NCBI GenBank assembly: GCA_021604505.1
Contig: BQJC01000002.1
Coordinates: forward strand, 705,081-769,080
From: Nitrospinaceae bacterium
Lineage (GTDB): Bacteria; Nitrospinota; Nitrospinia; Nitrospinales; VA-1
Direction: 5' to 3'
DNA length: 64,000 nt
Positions 55,320 through 62,995 of this stretch are shown one piece after another (position 1 is the first letter of the stretch; every line of letters begins with the position of its first letter). A program made the position numbers and the translations under genes. Under the pieces are notes generated by a model that worked only from the letters and a program-made list of their open reading frames with translations, searched no databases and was not told the DNA's origin.

Positions 55320-55615
55320 GCGGAGGTGGCGGAACCGGTAGACGCAACGGACTTAAATCTTTGAGTGCTCCTGCGGGAAACCCAGGATGCAGAACTGCTC
55401 AAATTCGGGGAAACCTTTCACATGGCAATCCCGAGCCAAGCCCTTCATGAAGGGAAGGTGTAGAGACTAGACGGGCAGCACCTAAGTCCCATCCGGGATA
55501 AGGTGAAGGGATAGTCCAGACCACAAACGTCAAACGGCGGCGGCGAAAGCCGTAGTTGGTATGAAAATCCGTTGAGTGAAAGCTCGTGGGGGTTCGAGTC
55601 CCCCCCTCCGCACCA
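55320..55615 (+). tRNA. tRNA-Leu(UAA) split by a group I intron
   Basis: 5' exon 55320-55354 and 3' exon 55564-55615. GCGGAGG pairs with CCTCCGC, the anticodon stem ACGGA pairs with TCCGT, and the loop after splicing is CTTAAAA with anticodon UAA. The long variable arm, T arm GGTTCGAGTC and an encoded CCA complete it. The intron lies after U34, the canonical place for tRNA-Leu(UAA) introns of cyanobacteria and plastids. It starts 65 bases after the integrase stop. Its acceptor sequence differs from the broken copy at 53863, so it is a different gene, not the repaired one. Confidence 0.92.
55355..55563 (+). ncRNA. group I intron in tRNA-Leu(UAA)
   Basis: A 209-base intron. P1 forms between exon ACTT and the internal guide GAGT, giving the U.G wobble at the 5' splice site. 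Core elements are in order: P (AATTCGGGGAAACC, about 55402-55415), Q (AATCCCGAGCC, about 55428), a CCCTTC/GAAGGG hairpin at 55441, R (GTAGAGACTAGACGGGCAGC, about 55461) and S (GGTGAAGGGATAGTCCAGAC, about 55502). A GGCGAAAGCC tetraloop hairpin follows. It ends in G, as group I introns do. No ORF or homing endonuclease is inside. The motifs match the tRNA-Leu IC3 class. Confidence 0.92.
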
Positions 55616-57288
55616 ATCGTCAAGCTATTCGAACACCTACTAGAATTTTTTGACCCGGAGCTAAAAGACTGGAGCCCCCGAAAGGGCTCCTCCAGCAAAT
55701 GCTCCTTATCCACGATATAGTAGATTTTCACTTCATTCTGAAAAAGCTCAATTTTGTGTATGAGCTTTTTTATCACCTTTTCCTGCACCTCCGGCTCCGC
55801 CTGGTTAAAAACCTGCCAAACGGCCTTTAAGAAGCTCTGAAAGTCTTTTAGCTCGATGGGCTGGCGAAGACTTGCCCCCTTCTGCTTTTTGACTTCCCCA
55901 AGCCGTTTTTCCGTCTCGGTCTTTTTCACCTCGATTTTCTCCATCTGATTAAAAATCGGCGTGGCCGAGACCGTTTTTGGCAGCTGAGAAAGTCTTTCAG
56001 CCAATGCTTCAAGTTGGCCGGTAAAGCCGTAGAGTTCCGCTTTCAGCCGCTCTAGCTCCCGAACCCCTTGATCGCCGCTATGGACTTTCTTTGTTTCCTC
56101 AAGCAACTCGCCCGCAAATTTCCTGGAAGTCAAAAGTCGTTTGACTTGGTCCAAGACCAGCGGCTCCACTTTTTTGCCGGGAAATCTTTTCGGGCAAGAA
56201 CACTTGAAGAACTCTTTGGAAAGCGTCGAATTTCGCTTGGTCATCCACGAATGCTCATAATAAGGAATCTTTGATGTCTTTCCGTGAGCGGACTTTCCGG
56301 AGAGCGGTGAGCCGCAACCCCCGCAAAAAATGATCCCGGTGAGAAGATAAGGGTATCTAATGGCTGTGTGCGGTTTCTTGGCTGATTTATTCTGTTTCAG
56401 CGTTTTTTGCACTCGCTCAAAAATCGCCTTATCTACAAGGGGAGTCCAGACGGCTTTCACGAACTGAGTTTTGCCGTTTTCCCGGTAGGGTCTTTCGCCA
56501 ACGTAAGCCCGACTGGTTAAAATATGGTGGAGATTATCAACGGTGAAAAAATCAAGCCGCATGTTACGGCCTCCGCCCTGAACCAATTTTTCAAGTCGGT
56601 AGCCGATCTCATTAAGCCGCTTGGCAGTTTTCGATAAGGTTCCTTCCTCTAAAAAGACCTCGTAAGCTTTCTTGACCACTTTGGCTTGCTTTTCATTGAT
56701 AGAAAGAAAGCCCGGTTTGTCAGGCACTAAAGAGTAGCCAAAAGGCACGGTCCCGCCGTTAAAGAGTCCGCGCTTAGCCCGGACATTAAAATTAGCCTTC
56801 ACTCTTTCGCTGACCTGCCGACGTTCAAACTGCGCAATATTGGCAATCGAGTAAAGCACCATTTCACCGGCTGCCGTGTCGGTTTCAAAATTTTCCCGGA
56901 GAGATTGAAAGCCGCAGCCATGCTCTTGCATCAACTCCCAAATCTCGGAAAAATCCTTCATCGAACGCGAAATGCGCGACAATTCTGAGGCCATGACATA
57001 GTTGATTTCACCTTTTTGAATGGCTTTAAGCATTTTTTGCAATGCAGGACGTTTGGTGTCTTTGCCGGATTTCGCCCGGTCGATAAAAACCTCGACGATT
57101 TCGCCAAAATTTCCGTCCATGTTTTTAAATTGGACTGCTTGGCGGAGGCGTTCTTCCTGATTTTTGATTGACCCTTCTTCAAGGCTTGCCTGCTCTTCGG
57201 TGGATACACGAATGTATAGACCGATCCGGTATCCGGGATTTCCTCGGTTTAAAGTGTCTTTTTTAATGTTCTTTTTACGGTTAGCCAT
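55399..57288 (-). CDS. large serine recombinase, reading into the tRNA-Leu locus
   Basis: A 629-residue large serine recombinase. Resolvase domain (IGLYIRVSTEEQASLEEG with the nucleophilic Ser, ELSRISRSMKDF), recombinase domain with VPFGYSLV, a zinc ribbon (CGGCGSP, then CSCPKR), and a coiled-coil tail (EKIEVKKTETEKRLGEVKK). ATG 57288 has AAGGA upstream and overlaps the preceding small gene. The last 70 or so residues (from GAEGGTRTPT on) are encoded antisense to the tRNA 3' exon and intron. The original stop therefore seems lost where the element meets the tRNA. Confidence 0.88.
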   Translation of the reverse strand: MANRKKNIKKDTLNRGNPGYRIGLYIRVSTEEQASLEEGSIKNQEERLRQAVQFKNMDGNFGEIVEVFIDRAKSGKDTKRPALQKMLKAIQKGEINYVMASELSRISRSMKDFSEIWELMQEHGCGFQSLRENFETDTAAGEMVLYSIANIAQFERRQVSERVKANFNVRAKRGLFNGGTVPFGYSLVPDKPGFLSINEKQAKVVKKAYEVFLEEGTLSKTAKRLNEIGYRLEKLVQGGGRNMRLDFFTVDNLHHILTSRAYVGERPYRENGKTQFVKAVWTPLVDKAIFERVQKTLKQNKSAKKPHTAIRYPYLLTGIIFCGGCGSPLSGKSAHGKTSKIPYYEHSWMTKRNSTLSKEFFKCSCPKRFPGKKVEPLVLDQVKRLLTSRKFAGELLEETKKVHSGDQGVRELERLKAELYGFTGQLEALAERLSQLPKTVSATPIFNQMEKIEVKKTETEKRLGEVKKQKGASLRQPIELKDFQSFLKAVWQVFNQAEPEVQEKVIKKLIHKIELFQNEVKIYYIVDKEHLLEEPFRGLQSFSSGSKNSSRCSNSLTIGAEGGTRTPTSFHSTDFHTNYGFRRRRLTFVVWTIPSPYPGWDLGAARLVSTPSLHEGLGSGLPCERFPRI

Positions 57289-57478
57289 CGGTTCCAGTCC
57301 TTTCGTTAGAAACAGACTCGAACTCAATGGGCTCAGACAAGGATTTTTCTTTCAGCTGGCGGCTGCTTATTTCTTTATAGAAAATTTTAGCCAGACTCTC
57401 AAGAAAAATCTTGTACTCGGTTTTTTCAACGGGATGACAGGTCAGCTCGACCTTTTGAGGCTCCCAATTGATTCTCAT
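57281..57478 (-). CDS. small protein coupled to the serine recombinase
   Basis: A 65-residue protein. GAGGTAGTT precedes ATG 57478, and its TAA overlaps the recombinase start (ATGGCTAA), so translation is coupled. Sequence is soluble, with a helix (KIFLESLAKIFYKEISSRQL) in the middle. No family recognised. Small genes in this place are often recombination directionality or accessory factors; that is speculation here. Confidence 0.65.
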   Translation of the reverse strand: MRINWEPQKVELTCHPVEKTEYKIFLESLAKIFYKEISSRQLKEKSLSEPIEFESVSNERTGTDG

Positions 57479-57589
57479 AACTACCTCGAATTAAACATAA
57501 GCCGATACTCCTTCATAAAGGTCGTAAAACGACGGGGTTGATAAAAAGCCGCCACTCAGTAGTGGTAGGCGCAAAAAATAAAACTCACT

Positions 57590-59428
57590 TTAAAAACTGA
57601 TATCGAGACCGAAGCCTCTTTCAAGGCCAGGAGATTTGGATTTCTCAAGGGAAATTCCTTCCATCTCAATTGAAAAGGGCTTGTATTTTCGATTTGTCAG
57701 TTCAAACCACCTCCTTTCATTTTTATTCAAATTTTTCGGTTCAAATCCAATGAAGTAAATTTTTGAAATCTTTGGATTTTCATTTAAAAAGAAATCCAAG
57801 GTTTTGGTGCGAGCCTCCGTGAGCACCAAAACGCTTGGATCGCTGCTTTTTTCGGAAAACAAATCATTTTTACGGGATTTCATGTAAGAAAACGGATCGC
57901 GGAAGACCAACAAGCTATTTCCTCGACCACGGTGAGAATAAAAAGGGCCGGAGGAAACACCGTATCTTTTCTGTTGCCACTCGCCCGTCGAATTTTGATG
58001 AAACTCCAAAGCTCGGGAGTCGTCATTTTCAGAAAACAGGCGAATGAATCCAGATTTTGAAATCTGACACATTTTCTTTTTCAGAAGATCGTCGGCAAAG
58101 TCGGGCTTTACGCCTTTGCTCGATAAAAAATTCGACAAAAACCGAACGGCTTTTTGTCTGTCCATCTGTTCGGATTTTGGGATATAAAACGACTGATAAT
58201 TTCTCTGCACTTTGCCGAAGTGTTTTTCTAAAAGCAAAAGCCTGGGATTGTTGTTTATTTTTGAGATGGCCTGCAAATAAGAAAGCTTTTCATTGATTGC
58301 GACCAAATCAATAAGGCTTCCACGGGTGCCGTTTTTCGTGTTAACCCATTCGTAATCAAAAAGCCGAACGAACTCTTTTCCTTTAAGAACAGTTTTTCCT
58401 TCGGAATTCTCGAAATATTTGATTTTATGTCGATCAAGATATTTAAAAATATGCTCGTAGTGAGCGTCTTTAAACTGTCTTTCCGGGATAGGAGAATTTT
58501 TTATTTCCCGCTCGGTTTGAGTCGGCATATCTTTATTGAATTTGTCCCAGTCGTGTTTCAAAAAGTAAGACTTGTATTTAAACTTCTGGTGCATGGGTGA
58601 GTTTTCAAAAGAATAACCGATTTTTTTAAGATGCCCGATTTCTGCCAAAAGATGTTCGCGAAGCTCTGGGCGGGAAGAATACTTTGCTTTATTTTCCTCA
58701 AAAGCACTCGCAAGACTTTCTTTATCAAAAGCCTTTCCCATTTTAGAGCCTCTTTTGCCGCGAGATTTACCAGGATAAAGATAAGTGATGTTTTTATTCG
58801 TCACTTTGGTTTGTATACCGAAAACACTCAACACATCAGCGTATTCGGAAAAATTTGTGGCATATCCTTTGGCAAAACTTGCCTTGTCCATCAGATCAAG
58901 CACATAAGATGATCTATAATTATTTGCTATTTGCCTCACTTTATCTGAAGCATAAATTTCTTTTGATTTTGACCTTTTCTCAATAACGGATAAGCCTTTT
59001 TCAATACTCAATTTGTCGCTCAAATCTCTCAGCTTATAGAGATGATACTTTTTATTTTCGACTTTTTTGCCGGTTTCAAAATTCACACTGTTAACCACGA
59101 TATGATTGTGAATATGCGCCTGGTCCGTGTGTGTGACGACGACAAACTGGTGATCTTTAAAATATTTTTTCGCTAAATTCTGGCCGATTTGGTTAAACTC
59201 TTCATGCGTCAGCCGGTCCCGTTCTTTCGGATCAAAACTTTGAATGACGTGGACTGCCTCGATTGAACCGCGAGCGGAGTGAAGTTTGCGCGTTTGTTCA
59301 AATTCAAAGGCTGCGGTTTCCGGCACACAGTTGTAACCTGAGACGATCAGGCCATGATTTTCCTTGTCTTGAACGTAGCGAAGTAGATTTCCGGAATGTT
59401 TAACGAATTTGACTTTAACGGTTGCCAT
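57590..59428 (-). CDS. MOBP-type relaxase with primase-like C-terminus
   Basis: A 612-residue relaxase. Residues 1-200 form the nuclease: LLRYVQDKENHG holds the probable catalytic Tyr18, and HTDQAHIHNHIVVN (His100 on) is the three-His metal motif. Residues 330-590 look like a DUF3991/TOPRIM primase tail: GTRGSLIDLVAINEKLSYLQ, GRGNSLLVFRDPFSYM and VLVLTEARTKTLDFFLN. Such fusions re-prime the transferred strand. It overlaps the mobC stop by 14 bases. It would nick at an oriT, most likely in the gap right of mobC. Confidence 0.8.
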   Translation of the reverse strand: MATVKVKFVKHSGNLLRYVQDKENHGLIVSGYNCVPETAAFEFEQTRKLHSARGSIEAVHVIQSFDPKERDRLTHEEFNQIGQNLAKKYFKDHQFVVVTHTDQAHIHNHIVVNSVNFETGKKVENKKYHLYKLRDLSDKLSIEKGLSVIEKRSKSKEIYASDKVRQIANNYRSSYVLDLMDKASFAKGYATNFSEYADVLSVFGIQTKVTNKNITYLYPGKSRGKRGSKMGKAFDKESLASAFEENKAKYSSRPELREHLLAEIGHLKKIGYSFENSPMHQKFKYKSYFLKHDWDKFNKDMPTQTEREIKNSPIPERQFKDAHYEHIFKYLDRHKIKYFENSEGKTVLKGKEFVRLFDYEWVNTKNGTRGSLIDLVAINEKLSYLQAISKINNNPRLLLLEKHFGKVQRNYQSFYIPKSEQMDRQKAVRFLSNFLSSKGVKPDFADDLLKKKMCQISKSGFIRLFSENDDSRALEFHQNSTGEWQQKRYGVSSGPFYSHRGRGNSLLVFRDPFSYMKSRKNDLFSEKSSDPSVLVLTEARTKTLDFFLNENPKISKIYFIGFEPKNLNKNERRWFELTNRKYKPFSIEMEGISLEKSKSPGLERGFGLDISF

Positions 59429-59753
59429 ATCGCACCTCTAAAAGTCTGCGAATGGATTTTAAATCAGATGCGATTTCATCAATTCTTGGATTAAATCCTT
59501 CCCTGAGACCTGCATTCAAGTGCTTAGCCACTTGGTTGAAGTTGTTGCCGATGCGGTTTAATTCACGCAGAAAAGAATGTGCGCTTTCAAAGTCCATGAG
59601 TGGCGCACTGAATTCTTTTGAAAAGAGCGCTTCTTTTAGAATTTTTGGCACACTGAGGCCGGTGATCTGTTTAATTTTTAAAATCTTTTCGTACTCATTT
59701 TTTGTAAATCGGACGTGACTTGAATAATTCGTTTTGCCATTTGAAAATGACAT
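59415..59753 (-). CDS. mobC: MobC-like relaxosome protein
   Basis: A 112-residue DNA-binding accessory protein. N-terminal ribbon-helix-helix-like segment (SSHVRFTKNEYEKILKIK, then LSVPKILKEAL) and the MobC signature ELNRIGNNFNQVAKHLN. ATG 59753 is chosen because GGAGGAG lies seven bases before it; an in-frame ATG at 59792 has none. It overlaps the relaxase gene, giving a coupled relaxosome pair. Confidence 0.85.
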   Translation of the reverse strand: MSFSNGKTNYSSHVRFTKNEYEKILKIKQITGLSVPKILKEALFSKEFSAPLMDFESAHSFLRELNRIGNNFNQVAKHLNAGLREGFNPRIDEIASDLKSIRRLLEVRYGNR

Positions 59754-60114
59754 AGACGGACTCCTCCATTGCTTTGGATTAGTGGAGTCCATCCGCCAAC
59801 CATTGTGGTAGGGTGGAGCTAATTAATAAAATGCGCTCTGCCTCTTTAGGCAGCTGGCCATAATTAAAAAACTCTTAGGACTTTTATCCCAAGATTACAT
59901 AATTCAAATCGAATATTGAGTTAATAAAATCCCGCCGATTTGCAAAACTTACAGAAAAATTCGTAAACCCTTGAAATGAAAAGACCTCCTTTCGAGTCAG
60001 GAAAATTAAGAAATAAAATCCCAATTTCGCATACCAAAAATTTAAATGTGCAACAAATCGGAAAGTGAAAATGAAAATTATTTCAGGGAGAAATGTCGAT
60101 ATTTCGAGGACGTT
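59754..60114. other. 361-base AT-rich gap, candidate oriT region
   Basis: No gene supported. The stretch lies directly upstream of mobC and relaxase, the usual place of oriT. A small CTGCCT/AGGCAG hairpin (about 59837-59852) is the only inverted repeat noticed. A nick site cannot be read without a related element. Confidence 0.3.
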
Positions 60115-60336
60115 TTATTCAAATCGGATCGAAAGCTTTTTGCCCATGGCTTTAGCGATTTTTTCAAGCGTGGAAACCTGAAAGTCTTTTTTCTCATTTA
60201 AAAAGTTAGACACCGTGGCTTTGTTGAGATCTTTGTCCCAACAGAACTGTTCGACAGTTTCATAGTTCTTTTCGATATACACTCGAAGCTGGTTTCTTGC
60301 CTCATCGAGAACGGTTTTTGTCGCCTTTTTTGCCAT
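60115..60336 (-). CDS. small XRE-type HTH regulator
   Basis: A 73-residue protein with a Cro/CI-like helix-turn-helix (VEQFCWDKDLNKATVSNFLNE, STLEKIAKAMGKKLSI). It is divergent from the second HTH gene, with a 32-bp palindrome between them. Probably controls the mobilisation genes or its own promoter. Confidence 0.75.
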   Translation of the reverse strand: MAKKATKTVLDEARNQLRVYIEKNYETVEQFCWDKDLNKATVSNFLNEKKDFQVSTLEKIAKAMGKKLSIRFE

Positions 60337-60354
60337 TGAATTATGGTAGCAGTT

Positions 60355-60386
60355 GGTTTACATTCGTTAATTTACGAACGTAAACC
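60355..60386. promoter_or_regulatory. palindromic operator between divergent HTH genes
   Basis: A 32-bp near-perfect palindrome: GGTTTAC and GTAAACC as outer arms, TTCGT and ACGAA as inner arms, one mismatched pair between them, and TAATTT in the centre. It sits 19 bases from one HTH start and 29 from the other. This is the expected placement for a repressor operator. Confidence 0.65.
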
Positions 60387-60414
60387 ATATAACCCTGGAC
60401 CAACGGAGGATGCG

Positions 60415-60762
60415 GTGGATGAAAACAGGAGGCTTGGAGTCTTTTTAAAAAAGAGGCGGCAAGACTTGGGCCTGACGCAGATGCAGGTGGCACAGGCTTT
60501 AGGATATTTGGGTCCTCAATGTGTCGATCTTTGGGAGCAGGGCTTGAGCACTCCGCCGGAGGGAAATTTAAAGGACATTATCGACTTGTATCAAATCACT
60601 CTGGGCGAGTTTGTCGATTGGATTTTAGAAAAGCGTGATATGAATTCCGAAGAAGTAGTAAATGTCAGAAAGAAAAGTTGTGAGCGGCGGATCGAAGAAG
60701 TGCAGAATATTGAAGAGAAAAGTTGTTTTGTATTTTTAGGGCAGGAGTTTGAGATAATTTAA
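60415..60762 (+). CDS. XRE-type HTH regulator
   Basis: A 115-residue protein with an N-terminal XRE domain (LGVFLKKRRQDLGLTQMQVA, then PQCVDLWEQGLSTP). The GTG at 60415, with GGAGGA five bases upstream, is preferred to the ATG at 60343. The latter would put the palindromic operator inside the gene. The C-terminus is charged with two Cys residues. Divergent from the other HTH gene. Confidence 0.75.
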   Translation: MDENRRLGVFLKKRRQDLGLTQMQVAQALGYLGPQCVDLWEQGLSTPPEGNLKDIIDLYQITLGEFVDWILEKRDMNSEEVVNVRKKSCERRIEEVQNIEEKSCFVFLGQEFEII

Positions 60763-60777
60763 GGTTTGCAAGCATGG

Positions 60778-60876
60778 GGTTTGGTACCAAACCGCCCGAT
60801 TTAGGGCGTTGCCCTAAGACCCTTGGAGCATTTTCCAAAAGGAAAATGCTGTCCGAGTGGCTGTCCGGCTCGGACG
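60778..60876. repeat. hairpin cluster at the left end of the IS91-family element
   Basis: Four inverted repeats in a row. A perfect 16-bp palindrome GGTTTGGTACCAAACC is at 60778-60793, followed by CGCCC/GGGCG (60793-60808). AGCATTTTCC/GGAAAATGCT with an AAAA loop lies at 60827-60850, and GTCCGAG/CTCGGAC at 60851-60875. IS91-type ends carry such hairpins at their termination site. The last two could also act as terminators of incoming transcripts. Confidence 0.6.
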
Positions 60877-60941
60877 GATTTCCGGACCGAAAAGAGTCGA
60901 GTCCCATGTAGAATAGCCCTTGAATTGGCATATGCAATTGC

Positions 60942-62411
60942 ATGCGAATCCGCATGGCCTGCGTCATACCCCTTTACGCCAGAAGGCAGCCGGAAACATC
61001 CATTCTTCACCGGGTTTTTGAAAATCACTGGCTCGAATTTTTAAACTCCATTCAAAGTCACGACGATGAGAAAAATCTTCCGGGATTCGTCATCAAAGAA
61101 GTCAAAGACTATTTCAAATGCGGAATCTTGGCGAATGGCTTTGTCCGATTTTACTGTAAAGACTGCAAGAAAAGCCAGGTCGTTGCATTTTCTTGCAAGC
61201 GTCGTGGGTTCTGCCCGAGTTGTTGCGCCAGACGGATGAATCATACAGCGGCCCATTTGACCGATTACGTCTTTCCGGATGTCGGAGTCAGACAATGGGT
61301 GCTGTCGTTTCCGTTTTCGCTTAGATTTTTAATGGCCTACAGACCGAAATTGACCAGTCAAATTCTCAAGGTTTTTATTAACACGGTCCAGTCCCGGTAC
61401 CGAAAGAAAGCCAAAGAACTGGGTTTCAAAAATACTCAAGGCGGGGCCGTGACCGTCATCCAACGAGCCGGTGGGGCATTGAACTCCAACGTGCATTTTC
61501 ACACGCTTTTTCTCGATGGAGTTTACCTGGAAAATAATGAAAGATTCCAGTTTCTGCCCATTTATGGGCCCGACGCTGAGGAAGTCAAAATCCTTACTGA
61601 GAAGATCAGAAAGAAAGTGATCCGTCTGTTAGACAAAAAAGGGTATTTTGACGAAGATCAGGCTTCCAGCGAATCGGCTCAGGAAAGTCTGACCCAGGCT
61701 TCGATCATGCAGACCTCGACGGTCGGCGAGCGAGCCGGTAAAATCATCCGCAGACTCAAAAACGAACTTCTTGAAACCAATGAAAAGTACTCAATTGGGG
61801 GTGGAGTGAACATCAGTGGGTTCAGCCTCCATGCCAATGTGAAAATCCCTGCTGGAAATCGGAAAAAACTGGAAAAACTATGCCGGTATATCAGCCGGGG
61901 ACCGATTGCCACTGAAAGAATGTTTGAAATGCCGGGCGGAGATATTGGCTACAAGATGAAGCGTCCTTGGCATGACGGAACAACCCATGTTTTGTTCACT
62001 CCTCATGAATTGATCGAAAAACTGGTGGCGTTGATCCCGCCACCGAGGGCCAATCTTGTCCGCTATCACGGGGTTTTGGCGCCGAACTCAAAATGGCGAG
62101 AACACGTTGTGCCAAAAGTCGAGTCGGTTGAGCCGAAAAAATCTGCGCCAGGTCAGAAGGTTCCGAATATGAATTGGTCTGAAATGCTCAAACGGGTATT
62201 TGCGATTGATGCCACAAAATGTCAATTCTGCGGTGGCCAGTTGAAATTGATTGCAACGGTAAAAGAAACACAAGCGATTCAGGCCATTCTTGAAAGTATG
62301 GAGCTTCCTGCTGTCGCACCGAAGTTTAAGCCAGCCAGAGGCCGGGCTCCGCCTTCATTCGATCAATTTTCCGACAGTTCCGATGAAAGCCAGCTTCCGG
62401 CCAATTGGTGA
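60942..62411 (+). CDS. IS91-family (HUH, rolling-circle) transposase
   Basis: A 489-residue transposase. N-terminal zinc-binding region (KDCKKSQ, then SCKRRGFCPSCCARRM). Catalytic HUH motif HFHTLFLDGVY preceded by GGALNSNV. A central CRYISRGPIATERM and HGVLAPNSKWRE are family signatures. C-terminal CQFCGG zinc ribbon. ATG 60942 or 60954 may start it. It appears complete and intact. Confidence 0.9.
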   Translation: MRIRMACVIPLYARRQPETSILHRVFENHWLEFLNSIQSHDDEKNLPGFVIKEVKDYFKCGILANGFVRFYCKDCKKSQVVAFSCKRRGFCPSCCARRMNHTAAHLTDYVFPDVGVRQWVLSFPFSLRFLMAYRPKLTSQILKVFINTVQSRYRKKAKELGFKNTQGGAVTVIQRAGGALNSNVHFHTLFLDGVYLENNERFQFLPIYGPDAEEVKILTEKIRKKVIRLLDKKGYFDEDQASSESAQESLTQASIMQTSTVGERAGKIIRRLKNELLETNEKYSIGGGVNISGFSLHANVKIPAGNRKKLEKLCRYISRGPIATERMFEMPGGDIGYKMKRPWHDGTTHVLFTPHELIEKLVALIPPPRANLVRYHGVLAPNSKWREHVVPKVESVEPKKSAPGQKVPNMNWSEMLKRVFAIDATKCQFCGGQLKLIATVKETQAIQAILESMELPAVAPKFKPARGRAPPSFDQFSDSSDESQLPANW

Positions 62412-62600
62412 CGCGGAGGATAAGGCCGAGGTGTATCCTGGCCTTCCATTTCTTTGAAAGAATTTCCAAAAGACTTTTAATTTTCCTTTGTTAATAGAGC
62501 CCCGGTGGCCGGGAAAGCTGAAAACCTGGCTAAACGGGCGGGAATTGCCGTCTGATAAGCTGGATTACGTTACCGGACTGGACTCAAAAGGGCTTTTGTC

Positions 62601-62903
62601 CTACTTATACTCAATACGCAAGCCCAGATTATGAAAAGTGGACACCACCAAACCCTTGGACACATCGGAACCAATGGATTTGCTGATGCGCTCCTTCATT
62701 TCGCGCGCCGCCTTGTTAGTAAAAGTTACCGCAGCAATGTGCTTGGCAGGAATGCCACGATCCTGAAGCAGGTAAGCAATTTTTTCAGTGATGACCCGGG
62801 TTTTGCCTGAACCGGCACCGGCCAGTACCAGCAAAGGCCCATCTATATATCTGACAGCGTCTTGCTGACGCGGGTTGAGCTGAAAAACAGGGGGCACGGT
62901 CAC
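62601..62903 (-). pseudogene. N-terminal fragment of a Rep-type helicase
   Basis: About 95 residues match the start of Rep/UvrD helicases of gammaproteobacterial type: [48 protein letters not shown] and FHNLGLRI. Homology stops abruptly at about 62612, where the IS91-like end begins, and a stop follows three codons later. About 85% of the gene is gone. It differs from the full helicase at 18421 and looks imported. Confidence 0.85.
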
Positions 62904-62995
62904 TTCCAGTGAAAAAATGAGCGCCTATTCTAACGGTAAAAAATTTCAGGGAGTAGGCTTGACAGGCTAATAGATGAAAAGAGAGTAAAACAAAG

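Larger units (their letters stand above)
55616..60762. mobile_element. mobilisable integrated element (boundaries approximate)
   Basis: A block with serine recombinase, coupled small protein, relaxase, MobC and two HTH regulators, without conjugation (type IV secretion) genes. That is an integrative mobilisable element by content. The left limit is put at the tRNA-Leu 3' end; the right limit is masked by the IS91-family insertion. No direct repeat of the tRNA end was found further right. The block is visibly AT-richer than the chromosome to the left. Confidence 0.5.
60778..62612 (+). mobile_element. IS91-family insertion sequence
   Basis: One transposase gene flanked by a hairpin-rich left end (60778-60876). 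The right end (about 62500-62612) contains CCCGG/CCGGG and the segment ATTGCCGTCTGATAAGCTGG, which may be the origin end. Rolling-circle elements of this type make no target duplication, and none is seen. The right limit is set where the Rep helicase homology is cut off. Confidence 0.65.

Noticed and set aside
53863..55615. The intact tRNA-Leu as the repaired form of the broken one
   Set aside because: GCCGGGG of the fragment cannot pair with CCTCCGC of the intact gene's 3' end, so they are two separate genes.
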